Shown: positions 18,321 to 26,440 of the stretch, one piece after another
How positions within the stretch are numbered: position 1 is the stretch's first letter
Layout of the letters: every line of letters starts with the position of its first letter
Assembly: GCF_000468035.1 (NCBI RefSeq)
Contig: NZ_KI260545.1
Span: forward strand, 21,677 to 85,676
Direction of reading: 5' to 3'
DNA: 64,000 nt
From: Selenomonas sp. oral taxon 892 str. F0426
GTDB lineage: Bacteria > Bacillota > Negativicutes > Selenomonadales > Selenomonadaceae
The notes under the pieces: model-generated
Database searches by the model: none
What the model was told of the DNA's origin: nothing
What the model saw: the letters and a program-made list of their open reading frames with translations, nothing else
Translations under genes and position numbers: made by a program

Positions 18321-19661
18321 TTATGCTTCGCGTCGATAGACACGTAGACTATAGCCCATTGCAATAAGAATACCAACCACAAAGCCAATCGCCACAATCA
18401 ACTTCTTGCGCGGCGCAACAGGCTTATCGATATCCGGTAGATTCGCCATATCTACAATCTGGATATCCATACTCTCCATGGCTGCCTGAATCTTATTCTG
18501 CTCATACTGTTTGACGAGATTCAAATACACCTCATTCTTGATGGTCGAGTCCCTCTTGAGGCGCATATACTCCATTACATCATCCGGGAAAGTTCCCAGT
18601 TCTTCTTCCTTCTTGGCCTGTTGTTCTTTCAGGGCGACAGCACTTGCCTTTGCAACAGCAAGATTAACCGAGGCGAGAGCACGGTTACTGAGCATCTGCG
18701 ATTGCGTTGGGTTGAGCGTTACCGTATTGGACTCGACCGTAGCCACAACCTCCGAATGAAGGAGGTGTTGCAGCTGCTCGAGTTCCTTGCGCGCTTGCTG
18801 GACGCTCGGATGCAGTTCGGTGTAATTCTGCTCAAGGCCCACGATTTGAATCCGTTTGGCAACAATCTGATCACGGATCTTCTGTACGGTCTCATTATCC
18901 GAGATGTTATATGCCTTGCTCGCAGATTGTTGCTCTCCAAGCCGCTCATTCGCCGCATCAAGAGATGCCTGCGCCGACCGTGCTGCAACCTCCACCTCGC
19001 CGATCGCCTTATCGAAGGCTGCCATCTGCTCGATTGCAGCCCTAGCCTGATCATCAGGGCTGTATAGCTTATGCTCACGACTAAATTCTGCCAGTTTCGC
19101 CTCCGCCTCCTCGACATCACGCTTCGCCTGTCCTGCACGATCATCGAGGAACATCATGAGAAGGGACTGCGTCTGCTGGTTCATATTCGTCTGCATGAGG
19201 AGGAAGTTATCAACAACCGCCTGTGAGATACGCTGCGCGTCTTCTGGCGTCTCCCAAACAGAAGTCACTTCGATTAAATTTGTCCCCTTGGTATTTTTTA
19301 TCTCAAGATATTTTTTTGCAAACTTTTTTTCATCAGGTTTCTTATCTTCTTCAAAGTCAAGACTGTCAATGATTGGTTCTAAAACTGTTCGTGATTTCAT
19401 GAGTTCAATGTAATTCAATGTGGGTGAAGAAACATTGCCTCCTCCAAGGAGTGCCATCGCTGCTGCAGCGCCTGAAACATCAACTTTTGCAGCAGTACGC
19501 GTCTGAACCAATGTCGTAGACTCGTACTGTTTTGGTAGAATGAAAGAAATTACGAGCGCCATAAGCGTACAAATTCCAACAATGCCGAATATAACAGGCT
19601 TGTGATCACTCATTATCCGAAACAGACGTCCGAGGTCGATCGAATCTTCATTGCGTTCCAT
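18321..19661 (-). CDS. Wzz/GumC-like chain-length determinant protein
   Basis: A 446-residue inner-membrane protein. One membrane helix lies near residues 20-42, a long coiled-coil-rich periplasmic part follows (EAEAKLAEFSREHKLY, AERLGEQQSASKAY), and a proline-containing segment PDIDKPVAPRKK leads into the second helix near 420-440. This is the Wzz/PCP architecture that sets polymer length. It ends shortly after the second helix, so the cytoplasmic Wzc-type tyrosine kinase domain is absent and no separate kinase or Wzb phosphatase is in the window. The ATG follows GGGAGGAGATT. Confidence 0.88.
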   Translation of the reverse strand: MERNEDSIDLGRLFRIMSDHKPVIFGIVGICTLMALVISFILPKQYESTTLVQTRTAAKVDVSGAAAAMALLGGGNVSSPTLNYIELMKSRTVLEPIIDSLDFEEDKKPDEKKFAKKYLEIKNTKGTNLIEVTSVWETPEDAQRISQAVVDNFLLMQTNMNQQTQSLLMMFLDDRAGQAKRDVEEAEAKLAEFSREHKLYSPDDQARAAIEQMAAFDKAIGEVEVAARSAQASLDAANERLGEQQSASKAYNISDNETVQKIRDQIVAKRIQIVGLEQNYTELHPSVQQARKELEQLQHLLHSEVVATVESNTVTLNPTQSQMLSNRALASVNLAVAKASAVALKEQQAKKEEELGTFPDDVMEYMRLKRDSTIKNEVYLNLVKQYEQNKIQAAMESMDIQIVDMANLPDIDKPVAPRKKLIVAIGFVVGILIAMGYSLRVYRREA

Positions 19662-19680
19662 AATTCAATCTCCTCCCGAC

Positions 19681-20436
19681 TTACTTCGTCAAAGCCTTAT
19701 ACATCGCCCACACATTCACATATGGCAGGACATCCTCATCAAGCTTAATCCCATTGGAGCGCGGTACATAGACGATGTCGCCATCCTGCAGAACGACATT
19801 CTGTGTGAGGTCGTGTTTTTTGATGTAGTTCTTGATATTCAAGGTCTTATAGTACATGGTATCGCCGACAACACGCAGTACCTGCACCTGCGTACTGCGT
19901 CCACGACGCTTAATGCCTCCCGCAGAGGAGAGCGCCGCATATGCATTGAGATTATCGGCAGAGAGTTCGTGTATCCCTGGCGAGCCGACTTCCCCCATGA
20001 CATAGACCTTGCGTGGTCCGTAGGAACGCATGATCAGTGACATATCCGGGAAGCGCAGATATTGCCCCATGCGCTCCATCAACACAGCCTTCGCTTCATC
20101 AAGGGTAAGTCCGGCAAGCTTCACCGATCCGACGTACGGAAGCTGTGCGTAGCCGTCGGGACCGATCATGATATCGCTCATACCTGCCCCCTCCGGTAGT
20201 CCAATGACCTGGATATCAATGACATCGTATTTGGTCAGGCGATACGTCTCAAGCAGGCGATCCGGACGAAGAGTTGCTGTCTTGAAGTCACCGCCCTCAA
20301 CGATATGATGCGGCATATCGTTCCCTGCTATGGAGACAGATGTGCTCTCTGACGCCTGTACAGTCGGTGCCATGATCCCAACACTCCCAGCAACGACAAA
20401 GGCACTGAATACTGTGAGGCCTTTCTTCCATATCAT
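19681..20436 (-). CDS. Wza-like polysaccharide export protein
   Basis: A 251-residue secreted protein: signal peptide MIWKKGLTVFSAFVVAGS...VQASE, then a polysaccharide-export domain (YRLTKYDVIDIQVIGLPEGAGMSDIMIGPDGYAQLPYVGSV) and an SLBB-type domain (KVYVMGEVGSPGIHELSADNLNAYAALSSAGG). No lipobox cysteine is seen, unlike Escherichia Wza, and it is shorter than Wza, so it may be a periplasmic or outer-membrane-associated export component. First gene of the operon, directly after the strong promoter. The ATG follows AAAAGGAGCCGTC. Confidence 0.88.
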   Translation of the reverse strand: MIWKKGLTVFSAFVVAGSVGIMAPTVQASESTSVSIAGNDMPHHIVEGGDFKTATLRPDRLLETYRLTKYDVIDIQVIGLPEGAGMSDIMIGPDGYAQLPYVGSVKLAGLTLDEAKAVLMERMGQYLRFPDMSLIMRSYGPRKVYVMGEVGSPGIHELSADNLNAYAALSSAGGIKRRGRSTQVQVLRVVGDTMYYKTLNIKNYIKKHDLTQNVVLQDGDIVYVPRSNGIKLDEDVLPYVNVWAMYKALTK

Positions 20437-20473
20437 CGTAGACGGCTCCTTTTCTTATTATGACCTAGTTCCA

Positions 20474-20501
20474 ATTATACAAAATTAAAGTAAACTGTCA
20501 A
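20474..20501 (-). promoter_or_regulatory. Sigma-70-type promoter of the polysaccharide operon
   Basis: On the minus strand TTGACA (20496-20501) and TATAAT (20474-20479) match both consensus hexamers with a 16-base spacer, 38 bases before the wza-like start. No comparably good promoter was found inside the following 20 kb, where genes overlap or are closely spaced, so it probably drives the whole locus. It begins only about 15 bases after the end of the AEC transporter gene, without a visible terminator between. Confidence 0.75.
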
Positions 20502-20515
20502 GGTGTTGCCCTTCG

Positions 20516-21457
20516 TCAAAAGAATTCCATTGTTTTGAGCAAAAAGACCCAACCAAAAATAGTAAAGCAAGACAGTGCACTGCTGTATACGACACAGTTG
20601 CCCGCCAGCTCCGCATCTGCCCTCATCTGCTGTGCCATGGCAAATCCAGCGACGGCACAGGGTGTGGAAAAGATAGCAATGAGCGTAACGAGTTCAACAT
20701 TCCGAAAGCCAAGTGCAATTGCAAGTGGAAGCACGACGGCTGGTACAATGATGAGGCGTGAGGTTACCGAGAAGATCAGCTGCCGCAGGTGTGTGTGATA
20801 GCTGCCGCCGTGGAACGATGCACCAAGGATGATGAGGGCGACAGGCGTGGTCGCTGCCGCAATCTGGGCGACGGGTTTGAGGACAGGCGCAGGGATCGGC
20901 AGCTGCACGAGGCGACACAGTGCCCCTGCAATCGCGCCGAGTATCATGGGATTCATGAGTACGCTGCGCAGAATCGGCAGAAGGTCGAAACGTCCGCCGC
21001 GAAAGGTCTCAAGCACAAGCACGCCGAGTATATTGTAGAGCGGAACAATGACGGCGATCATCATGGTTGGGATCGCAATCGCCGCATCTCCAAAGATATT
21101 AGCGACGAGCGGAATGCCCATGAGGACGTAGTTGCCGCGAAAGGCCGCCTGGATCATCGGACCGCGCCGCGCGTTATCAGGCTCAATGCGGCAGACGATG
21201 ATTCCGAAGACGAGAGCCGTGAGGAGCACTCCGCCCGCACCGAAGATCATGAGCAGTGGCTGAAACGCTGTCCCCGGATCGGAGATATAGATGTTGTAGA
21301 ACATCATGAAGAAGAAGAACACACGGAACACCATGCTGTTCACATGCAGGAGTTCTTCCTCACTTAGAAAACGAGACCGCTTCACAAAGACGCCGACCGC
21401 CATCAGGCAGAAGAGAGGCACGACGCCGCCGAGTGCGACAAAAAAATTACTGAGCAC
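20516..21457 (-). CDS. Auxin efflux carrier (AEC) family transporter
   Basis: A 313-residue inner-membrane protein with about ten hydrophobic helices in two five-helix halves, as in the AEC/BART group of malate, malonate and other organic acid carriers. The pattern FFVALGGVVPLFCLMAVGVFVKR at the start and IFSTPCAVAGFAMAQQM late in the protein fits the family. Starts at GTG with GGGGAGGCG upstream. Stands alone between its own promoter and the polysaccharide operon. Substrate cannot be told from the sequence. Confidence 0.85.
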   Translation of the reverse strand: MLSNFFVALGGVVPLFCLMAVGVFVKRSRFLSEEELLHVNSMVFRVFFFFMMFYNIYISDPGTAFQPLLMIFGAGGVLLTALVFGIIVCRIEPDNARRGPMIQAAFRGNYVLMGIPLVANIFGDAAIAIPTMMIAVIVPLYNILGVLVLETFRGGRFDLLPILRSVLMNPMILGAIAGALCRLVQLPIPAPVLKPVAQIAAATTPVALIILGASFHGGSYHTHLRQLIFSVTSRLIIVPAVVLPLAIALGFRNVELVTLIAIFSTPCAVAGFAMAQQMRADAELAGNCVVYSSALSCFTIFGWVFLLKTMEFF

Positions 21458-21483
21458 AAAAACGCCTCCCCACCCTACCCTGT

Positions 21484-21512
21484 ATTATAACAGGAAAGAG
21501 TAAGAGAGGCAA
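21484..21512 (-). promoter_or_regulatory. Promoter of the AEC transporter gene
   Basis: Minus-strand TTGCCT (21507-21512) and TATAAT (21484-21489), 17 bases apart, stand 27 bases before the GTG start of the transporter. The -10 is embedded in a short CCTGTTATAATACAGG near-palindrome, which could be coincidental or an operator. Confidence 0.6.
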
Positions 21513-21560
21513 CGAAGAAAAGAGGGTCCTCAAAGAGTTGAACGCATTTTTCTATAAAGC

Positions 21561-22343
21561 TCAATTTTCACAAATCACCATTTTCTGCTCGCGGAATGTG
21601 ACAATCGTGAGATCAAATGCGCATGCAAGCTCACGGGCGCGGTCATAGTTGCGCCCAACCCCCTCTGGGACGTGGGCATCCGAGCCGATGGTAATGTACC
21701 GCCCGCCGAGTTCGTGATAGCGGCGGTAGACGGGCGCGAGTTCTTTGATGCCGCGCGGTACGGAAAGGCGGCGCGTGTTGATCTCGATGGCAGTCTCCGT
21801 CTCGATGAGGGCACGCAGGACGGCGTCGATGTCCTCCGTAAAGGCGCCATACGAAATCTCGGGGTTGTCAAACGGTGCGTTGCGCGCGATGTAGTCGATG
21901 TGGGCGAGCGCGTTGATAAAGGGATGCGCATAGATCTCGTCGCGCATGACGGTGAAGTATTCGTGATACATCTCGCCCTTTTCGCGCCCCTCAAAGGTCT
22001 CGGGATAGTAGAGATCCTTCACATCCAGAAAGTGAATCGATGCAAGCACAAAGTCAAACGGGACACGCCGCAGGAATGCGGCGTTTTTTTCGCGCGCACT
22101 TGCCATCATCCCCATCTCGACGCCGAGCGAGAGCGTCCCGTCCGCGCGCAGGGGTTCATACTTTGTCCAATACGCCTCGGGATCGAAAATAAACTCCTCC
22201 GTGCCCGCCGATGGAAAGTCATAGTCCAGATGCTCGGTAAATACGAGTCCGAGTCCCTGCTTCGCCGCCTCTCGAAGCGCATCCGCCGCCTTCATCTCAG
22301 AATCAGCGGAGAACTCCGTATGAACATGGCTGTCAAAGTACAT
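21561..22343 (-). CDS. PHP-domain phosphoesterase, histidinol-phosphatase (HisJ/K) type
   Basis: A 260-residue PHP protein: DSHVHTEFSADSEM at the N-terminus supplies the first metal-binding histidines, EHLDYDF the next block, and GSDAHVPEGVG near the C-terminus the final Asp-His pair. The family includes histidinol-phosphate phosphatase of Firmicutes; no other his gene is nearby, so a different phosphoester substrate is possible. The start follows GGAGGGATAACG and the gene is 2 bases after rsmA in one operon. Confidence 0.82.
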   Translation of the reverse strand: MYFDSHVHTEFSADSEMKAADALREAAKQGLGLVFTEHLDYDFPSAGTEEFIFDPEAYWTKYEPLRADGTLSLGVEMGMMASAREKNAAFLRRVPFDFVLASIHFLDVKDLYYPETFEGREKGEMYHEYFTVMRDEIYAHPFINALAHIDYIARNAPFDNPEISYGAFTEDIDAVLRALIETETAIEINTRRLSVPRGIKELAPVYRRYHELGGRYITIGSDAHVPEGVGRNYDRARELACAFDLTIVTFREQKMVICEN

Positions 22344-22345
22344 CG

Positions 22346-23218
22346 TTATCCCTCCAAGCGCCCAACCGCATCGGACAGGCGTGCAAAATCCGCCAGGGAG
22401 AGCTGCTCGCCGCGCATATTCTCCGCAATACCTGCCGCCGCGAGTCCCGCACGGCTCATCTCCTTGGTCAGTCCCGCACCTGTGAGCGCATTGAGCAGGG
22501 TTTTGCGCCGCTGGCCGAATGCGGCGCGAACAAGCCGGAAGAAGAGTTTTTCATCGTGCAGCTGAACTGTGGGCACGTCCTGCGCATGACAGGCAATGAC
22601 GGCACTCGTAACCTCGGGCGCGGGCAGGAAGGAGCGCGGCGGCACTTCCATGACCATACGCGGCACGGTGAAATACTGCACGGCAACGGAGAGTGCGCCA
22701 TAGTCTTTCGATCCGGGGCGCGCCGTCATGCGGACGGCGACTTCCTTCTGTACCATGGTAACCAGGCGTTCAATGGGCAGTCTTTGCTCGAGCAGGGTCA
22801 TGATGATCGGTGTGGTGATGTAGTAGGGCAGATTCGCAACGACCTTGAATCGTTCTCCTGCACGAAGTCCCAGAGTCTCAGGAATATTCAGCTTCAGAAT
22901 ATCACCCGGCACGATGGTCACGTTGTCATAGCCCTTGAGCGTCTCCGCAAGTACGGCGGGAAGTTTTTTGTCCAGCTCGACAGCAACGACGCGCGCACCA
23001 CTCTCGGCGAGTCCCTGCGTGAGCGTACCGATGCCGGGGCCGATCTCAAGCACAATATCCTCTGGGGAGAGTTCTGCCGCGTCGACAATGCCCTGCACAA
23101 CGCCTCGATCCACGAGGAAGTTCTGCCCAAGGCGTTTGCTCGCACGCAGGTGAAAGGCGCTGAGAATATGGCGCGTAACCTTCGGATCGGCGATCACTGG
23201 TATGCTGGCGTTCATCAT
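22346..23218 (-). CDS. rsmA: 16S rRNA (adenine1518-N6/adenine1519-N6)-dimethyltransferase
   Basis: A 290-residue RsmA/KsgA. SAM-binding GQNFLVDRGVVQGIVDAAEL and EIGPGIGTLTQGL are followed by the catalytic NLPYYIT at about residues 128-134 and by the helical C-terminal RNA-binding domain (FGQRRKTLLNAL). It dimethylates two adjacent adenosines in helix 45 of 16S rRNA. The start overlaps the rnmV stop by 4 bases (a GAGGAG site lies just upstream). rnmV-rsmA is a typical Firmicute pair joining rRNA maturation steps. Confidence 0.95.
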   Translation of the reverse strand: MMNASIPVIADPKVTRHILSAFHLRASKRLGQNFLVDRGVVQGIVDAAELSPEDIVLEIGPGIGTLTQGLAESGARVVAVELDKKLPAVLAETLKGYDNVTIVPGDILKLNIPETLGLRAGERFKVVANLPYYITTPIIMTLLEQRLPIERLVTMVQKEVAVRMTARPGSKDYGALSVAVQYFTVPRMVMEVPPRSFLPAPEVTSAVIACHAQDVPTVQLHDEKLFFRLVRAAFGQRRKTLLNALTGAGLTKEMSRAGLAAAGIAENMRGEQLSLADFARLSDAVGRLEG

Positions 23219-23751
23219 AACTCCTCTATGGCGGATATAAATTCCTCGCGTGTGACTCCATACGTGTTGAGACGACGGAGAAATGTCTTGGCGTTCGCAA
23301 AGCCAAGTCCAAGGTGGCGTCCGAGACGTGCGCGTCGTGCGGCGGCGTCGTCTGTGCCTGTCAGTCCGTGCATCATCATATCGCTCATTGAAAAGATCTC
23401 GGCGGGGGCATCCATCGGTGTCCGCACCTTTTCGAGCGCCGCACGGATCGCGTCAGGACTCGCCTGCTCGACGCCAACATCGCCATCACTCACATTCGTC
23501 GCGTCCTCGACGGGGATGAAGGCATGACGTGCATGCGGGAACATCTCCGTGAGACGCGCGCGGATGCGCTCACCGACGGTATCGGGGTCGGTGAGGACGA
23601 TGATGCCGCGCTTCTCATACGCGGCGCGGATATTTTTGATGGCGGCGCTGCGCAGACGGAATCCATCCGTGATGATGCAGTCCGCCTCCACCGCACGACG
23701 CACCGCCAGTACATCCATCTTTCCCTCGACGATGATAACTTCTTTAATCAC
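23215..23751 (-). CDS. rnmV: Ribonuclease M5
   Basis: A 178-residue Toprim nuclease that matures 5S rRNA at the ribosome. EVIIVEGKMDVLAVRRA carries the Toprim glutamate, and VLTDPDTVGERIRARL the DxD motif. Opens at a GTG preceded by AAGGAGCG. The length is that of the Firmicute family. Followed by rsmA in one transcript; separated upstream by a structured 250-base gap. Confidence 0.92.
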   Translation of the reverse strand: MIKEVIIVEGKMDVLAVRRAVEADCIITDGFRLRSAAIKNIRAAYEKRGIIVLTDPDTVGERIRARLTEMFPHARHAFIPVEDATNVSDGDVGVEQASPDAIRAALEKVRTPMDAPAEIFSMSDMMMHGLTGTDDAAARRARLGRHLGLGFANAKTFLRRLNTYGVTREEFISAIEEL

Positions 23752-23793
23752 AATCGGCTCTTACGCTCCTTGCTCTCATGAGTCACAGAATTC

Positions 23794-23969
23794 GCCCCTT
23801 CCACCTCGCTTCGCGTGGTCCCCCTGCTGACCTGTCCAAGAAGCAAGTCCGTAGGACGAAGCTGATTGGGAAACAGGTCGTATGCGAAAACGTCCCAAGA
23901 ACACGAGCGTCCGCGAAGTGTGATTGGTTGACGTTGACCGCTCCCCCGTTGCGACGGGGGAGGCTTTTT
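23794..23969 (+). repeat. Two-hairpin intergenic repeat with an inserted structured core
   Basis: The gap between the DUF2442 gene and rnmV carries GCCCCTTCCACC...GTGGTCCCCCT (23794-23825) and a strong hairpin CTCCCCCGT-TGCG-ACGGGGGAG (23941-23962) followed by GCTTTTTA, which would terminate rightward transcripts. The same two modules lie directly adjacent at 44499-44549. Here about 114 bases separate them and contain their own inverted repeat, GACCTGT (23829-23835) with ACAGGTC (23873-23879). No credible protein reading frame is seen. It could be a dispersed repeat with an insertion or a small structured RNA. Confidence 0.55.
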
Positions 23970-24005
23970 ACTTCTCCACCATAACACAAGACAGGCTTGA
24001 TGGAA

Positions 24006-24314
24006 TTATGCGGATTTCTCAAGTAGATCTTTTGCTACAGGGGCTTCATAGAGGACAAAGGGATCGATGTCAATACATTTCGTCGCGTCGCGTTTTCCTT
24101 CGAGATCCCATGCCACTGAACCATTCATGACAGTCATCGTATTCACAAAGACCTGCCGGTCACGCAGCCGTGCGAAAACGCCCGTAGCCATGACAAGCTC
24201 TGAAGCATCGTAGCAGTGTACCGTTCCGTCGTTGAAATAAGCATAGACGATATAGTTGTCACCAGGGACAACCTGCAGTACCTCCGGATAAAACTGTGAA
24301 TCCATCGTACTCAT
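24006..24314 (-). CDS. DUF2442 domain protein
   Basis: A 102-residue protein, start at 24314 one base after the stop of the Tmk-like gene. The pattern YIVYAYFNDGTVHCYDASELV followed by FARLRDRQVFVNTMTVMNGSVAWD and IDIDPFVLYEAP is that of DUF2442, a small domain of unknown role found alone or beside toxin-antitoxin-like DUF4160 proteins. No DUF4160 partner is seen. Last gene of the operon that begins with the DegS-like kinase. Confidence 0.72.
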   Translation of the reverse strand: MSTMDSQFYPEVLQVVPGDNYIVYAYFNDGTVHCYDASELVMATGVFARLRDRQVFVNTMTVMNGSVAWDLEGKRDATKCIDIDPFVLYEAPVAKDLLEKSA

Positions 24315-24315
24315 C

Positions 24316-24987
24316 TCACAGCCGCCTCGCAATTTCCCCATACAGGCTCTCATGTATCTCCGTGATCGGCAGCGGTTCCCCATCCACACTCGACGGAATC
24401 CGCACCCAGCCGTAGCGCTCGGCGAGGAGGACGTAGGCGTCATGGGCGCGTTCGAGGTAAGCGGCGTCGCGCTCGTGGATGTCAGGCGCTGCGCCCTTTT
24501 CCATTGCACGCATGGCGATGAGACGCTCCGCCGCGCGCGGCTCCATGTCGAGGAAGAATACGGCATCGGGTACAGGCAGCCCCATCTTTCGGAACTCAAG
24601 ATCGTAAAGCCAGTCGAGATAGGCATCACGCTCCGCCGCATCCGTAATCTTCACCGCCTGATGCACCATGTTCGACGTGGTATAGCGATCGGCAAGAATA
24701 ATGGCACCCGCCTCATAGTCGCGCCCCCACTTCATCCGATAGGAAGCATAGCGGTCAACGGCAAAGAAGGTCGACGCCGCATAGGCATTCACATCGTCCG
24801 CATGGGCGCCGAAATCGCCGCGCAAATACATCCGCACAAGCATGGACGAGTCCGCCTCGTAGTCGGGAAAGGTCACGGGCACGACGCGGTGTCCTTCACG
24901 CATAAGTCGCTCGGCTAAAAGCCGCGTCTGTGTCTCCTTGCCCGAACCGTCTCCCGCCTCGATGATAAAGAGTTTTCCGTTTGCCAT
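24316..24987 (-). CDS. Thymidylate kinase-like P-loop nucleotide kinase
   Basis: A 223-residue kinase of the dTMP-kinase fold. FIIEAGDGSGKETQTRLLAERL is the P-loop, and ILADRYTTSNMVHQA carries the DRYxxS-type motif of thymidylate kinases. The residue after the P-loop lysine is Glu instead of the usual Ser/Thr, with Thr following it. The start at 24987 has GAAAGG five bases upstream and lies one base after the decarboxylase stop. It may be a dTMP kinase paralogue or a different nucleotide kinase; whether another tmk exists is outside the window. Confidence 0.75.
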   Translation of the reverse strand: MANGKLFIIEAGDGSGKETQTRLLAERLMREGHRVVPVTFPDYEADSSMLVRMYLRGDFGAHADDVNAYAASTFFAVDRYASYRMKWGRDYEAGAIILADRYTTSNMVHQAVKITDAAERDAYLDWLYDLEFRKMGLPVPDAVFFLDMEPRAAERLIAMRAMEKGAAPDIHERDAAYLERAHDAYVLLAERYGWVRIPSSVDGEPLPITEIHESLYGEIARRL

Positions 24988-24988
24988 A

Positions 24989-26440
24989 TCAGCCTTTCGC
25001 AATCACCATGAGTGTTCCGAGCGACGCATCCGCCGCTCCCACGACGCGCGCACCGATGGTCTTCATCGCACCGAGATAGCGAAGCGTCTCCGCATCAATC
25101 CGATCGCCAGGCGCAAGTACGGGAATGCCCGGCGGATAGAACACAATCGTCTCCGCCGCAATCCGCCCCTCGGCGTGCTCCACCGAAACACGCTCACCGC
25201 GTGCAAAATACGCATCGCGCGGCGAAAGCACCGTCTCTGGAATCGGCGGCAGTGCCAAAAATGACGCCGCGCCACGCGAGGTGCACAGCGGTGCGCACGA
25301 TGCCGCCATATCCCGCAGCGCCGCAAAAATCCGCTCTACCTCACGCGCTCCGTCCGCATAGGACAGGAGAAGCAGCACATTCCGCGCGTCAGCAAGCTCG
25401 CACGCGACATTGCGCCGCCGCAGCTCTGCCTCCGCCGCAAAGCCCGAGAGTCCGAGTCCCGTGACCTGCACCGTGATCTTCAGCGGATCAAGCACTGTAC
25501 ATCCAGGCGCCCCTGTATACTCTGCGCCGAACGACCAAAGCCCCGGTATCTCGTTGATACGACGACGCAAATCGTTCGCCAATCGAATTGCAGAGGCAAG
25601 ACACTCTCGCCCCTCCTCTGTCATCTGCTCTCGTGCCAGATCGAGTGAGGCAAGCAGAATCTCATTTGGACTCGTGGATTGCATAATCCCCGATGCCGCG
25701 CGAATACGCTCCGTCGGCACACGCCCGCCGCGTGCGAGCAGCATTGATGTCTGCGTCAGCGAACCGAGCAGTTTATGCGTGCTCTCCGCCGAGAGATCCG
25801 CACCTGCCTCCATCGCAGACGGCGGAAGTTCCTCAGAGAACGCGAGGTGTGCCCCATGCGCCGCATCCGTGAGGAGGAGCATATCGTTAGCATGCAGGAA
25901 ATCCGCGATCGCCGCGAGTTCCGCTGCCACACCGTAGTAGGTTGGATAGACGAGAAGCACCGCACGCGCCTCAGGATGTGTGCGCACCGCCTCTTCCACC
26001 GCCTGCAGCGACACCCCCATCGCAATCCCGAGCCGCGTGTCAATCTCCGGCTGCAGATACACAGGGCGCACGCCCGTGAGGATCATCGCCCCCACGATGG
26101 AGCGGTGCACATTGCGCGGCACAAGTACGACATCACCGGGCACAAGCGACGCCATGAGCATCGTATGGATCGCGCCCGTCGTCCCATTCACCATAAAGTA
26201 CGCCGCATCGGCTCCGTACACCTCTGCTGCCAGCTTCTCCGCTGCACGAATACAGCCCGTCGGCGCATGGAGATCATCCAGCTCCGCCGAGAGCGAGACA
26301 TCGGCACACAGCCCCTCCTCTGTAAAGAAGCGGCGCAGAAGCGGATGCGCTCCACGCCCGCCCTTGTGCCCCGGCGTGTGCATGGGCAGGACGCCGAGCC
26401 CCGCATAGCGAAGCAGCGCCTCAGCGATAGGAGCAGTCAA
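24989..26440 (-). CDS. Orn/Lys/Arg decarboxylase-family PLP enzyme
   Basis: A 483-residue fold-type I decarboxylase of the short Firmicute SpeA/Cad kind. PMHTPGHKGGRG is the N-terminal signature, and ESTHKLLGSLTQTSML near residue 225 contains the PLP lysine; the C-terminal small domain (FARGERVSVEHAEGRIAAETIVFYPPGIPVL) is also typical. It would make a polyamine or diamine (agmatine, cadaverine or putrescine), important for the polyamine-containing cell wall of Selenomonads. It begins at a TTG overlapping the kinase stop (TTGA). Substrate is not determined. Confidence 0.85.
   Translation of the reverse strand: MTAPIAEALLRYAGLGVLPMHTPGHKGGRGAHPLLRRFFTEEGLCADVSLSAELDDLHAPTGCIRAAEKLAAEVYGADAAYFMVNGTTGAIHTMLMASLVPGDVVLVPRNVHRSIVGAMILTGVRPVYLQPEIDTRLGIAMGVSLQAVEEAVRTHPEARAVLLVYPTYYGVAAELAAIADFLHANDMLLLTDAAHGAHLAFSEELPPSAMEAGADLSAESTHKLLGSLTQTSMLLARGGRVPTERIRAASGIMQSTSPNEILLASLDLAREQMTEEGRECLASAIRLANDLRRRINEIPGLWSFGAEYTGAPGCTVLDPLKITVQVTGLGLSGFAAEAELRRRNVACELADARNVLLLLSYADGAREVERIFAALRDMAASCAPLCTSRGAASFLALPPIPETVLSPRDAYFARGERVSVEHAEGRIAAETIVFYPPGIPVLAPGDRIDAETLRYLGAMKTIGARVVGAADASLGTLMVIAKG

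Noticed and set aside
23748..24022. Small open frames in the gap between the DUF2442 gene and rnmV
   Set aside because: They read through the hairpin repeats, have no ribosome sites and no family resemblance; the DNA is better explained by the structured repeat.
24315..24641. Upstream extension of the DUF2442 frame
   Set aside because: It lies inside the Tmk-like gene in another frame; the domain begins at the ATG at 24314.
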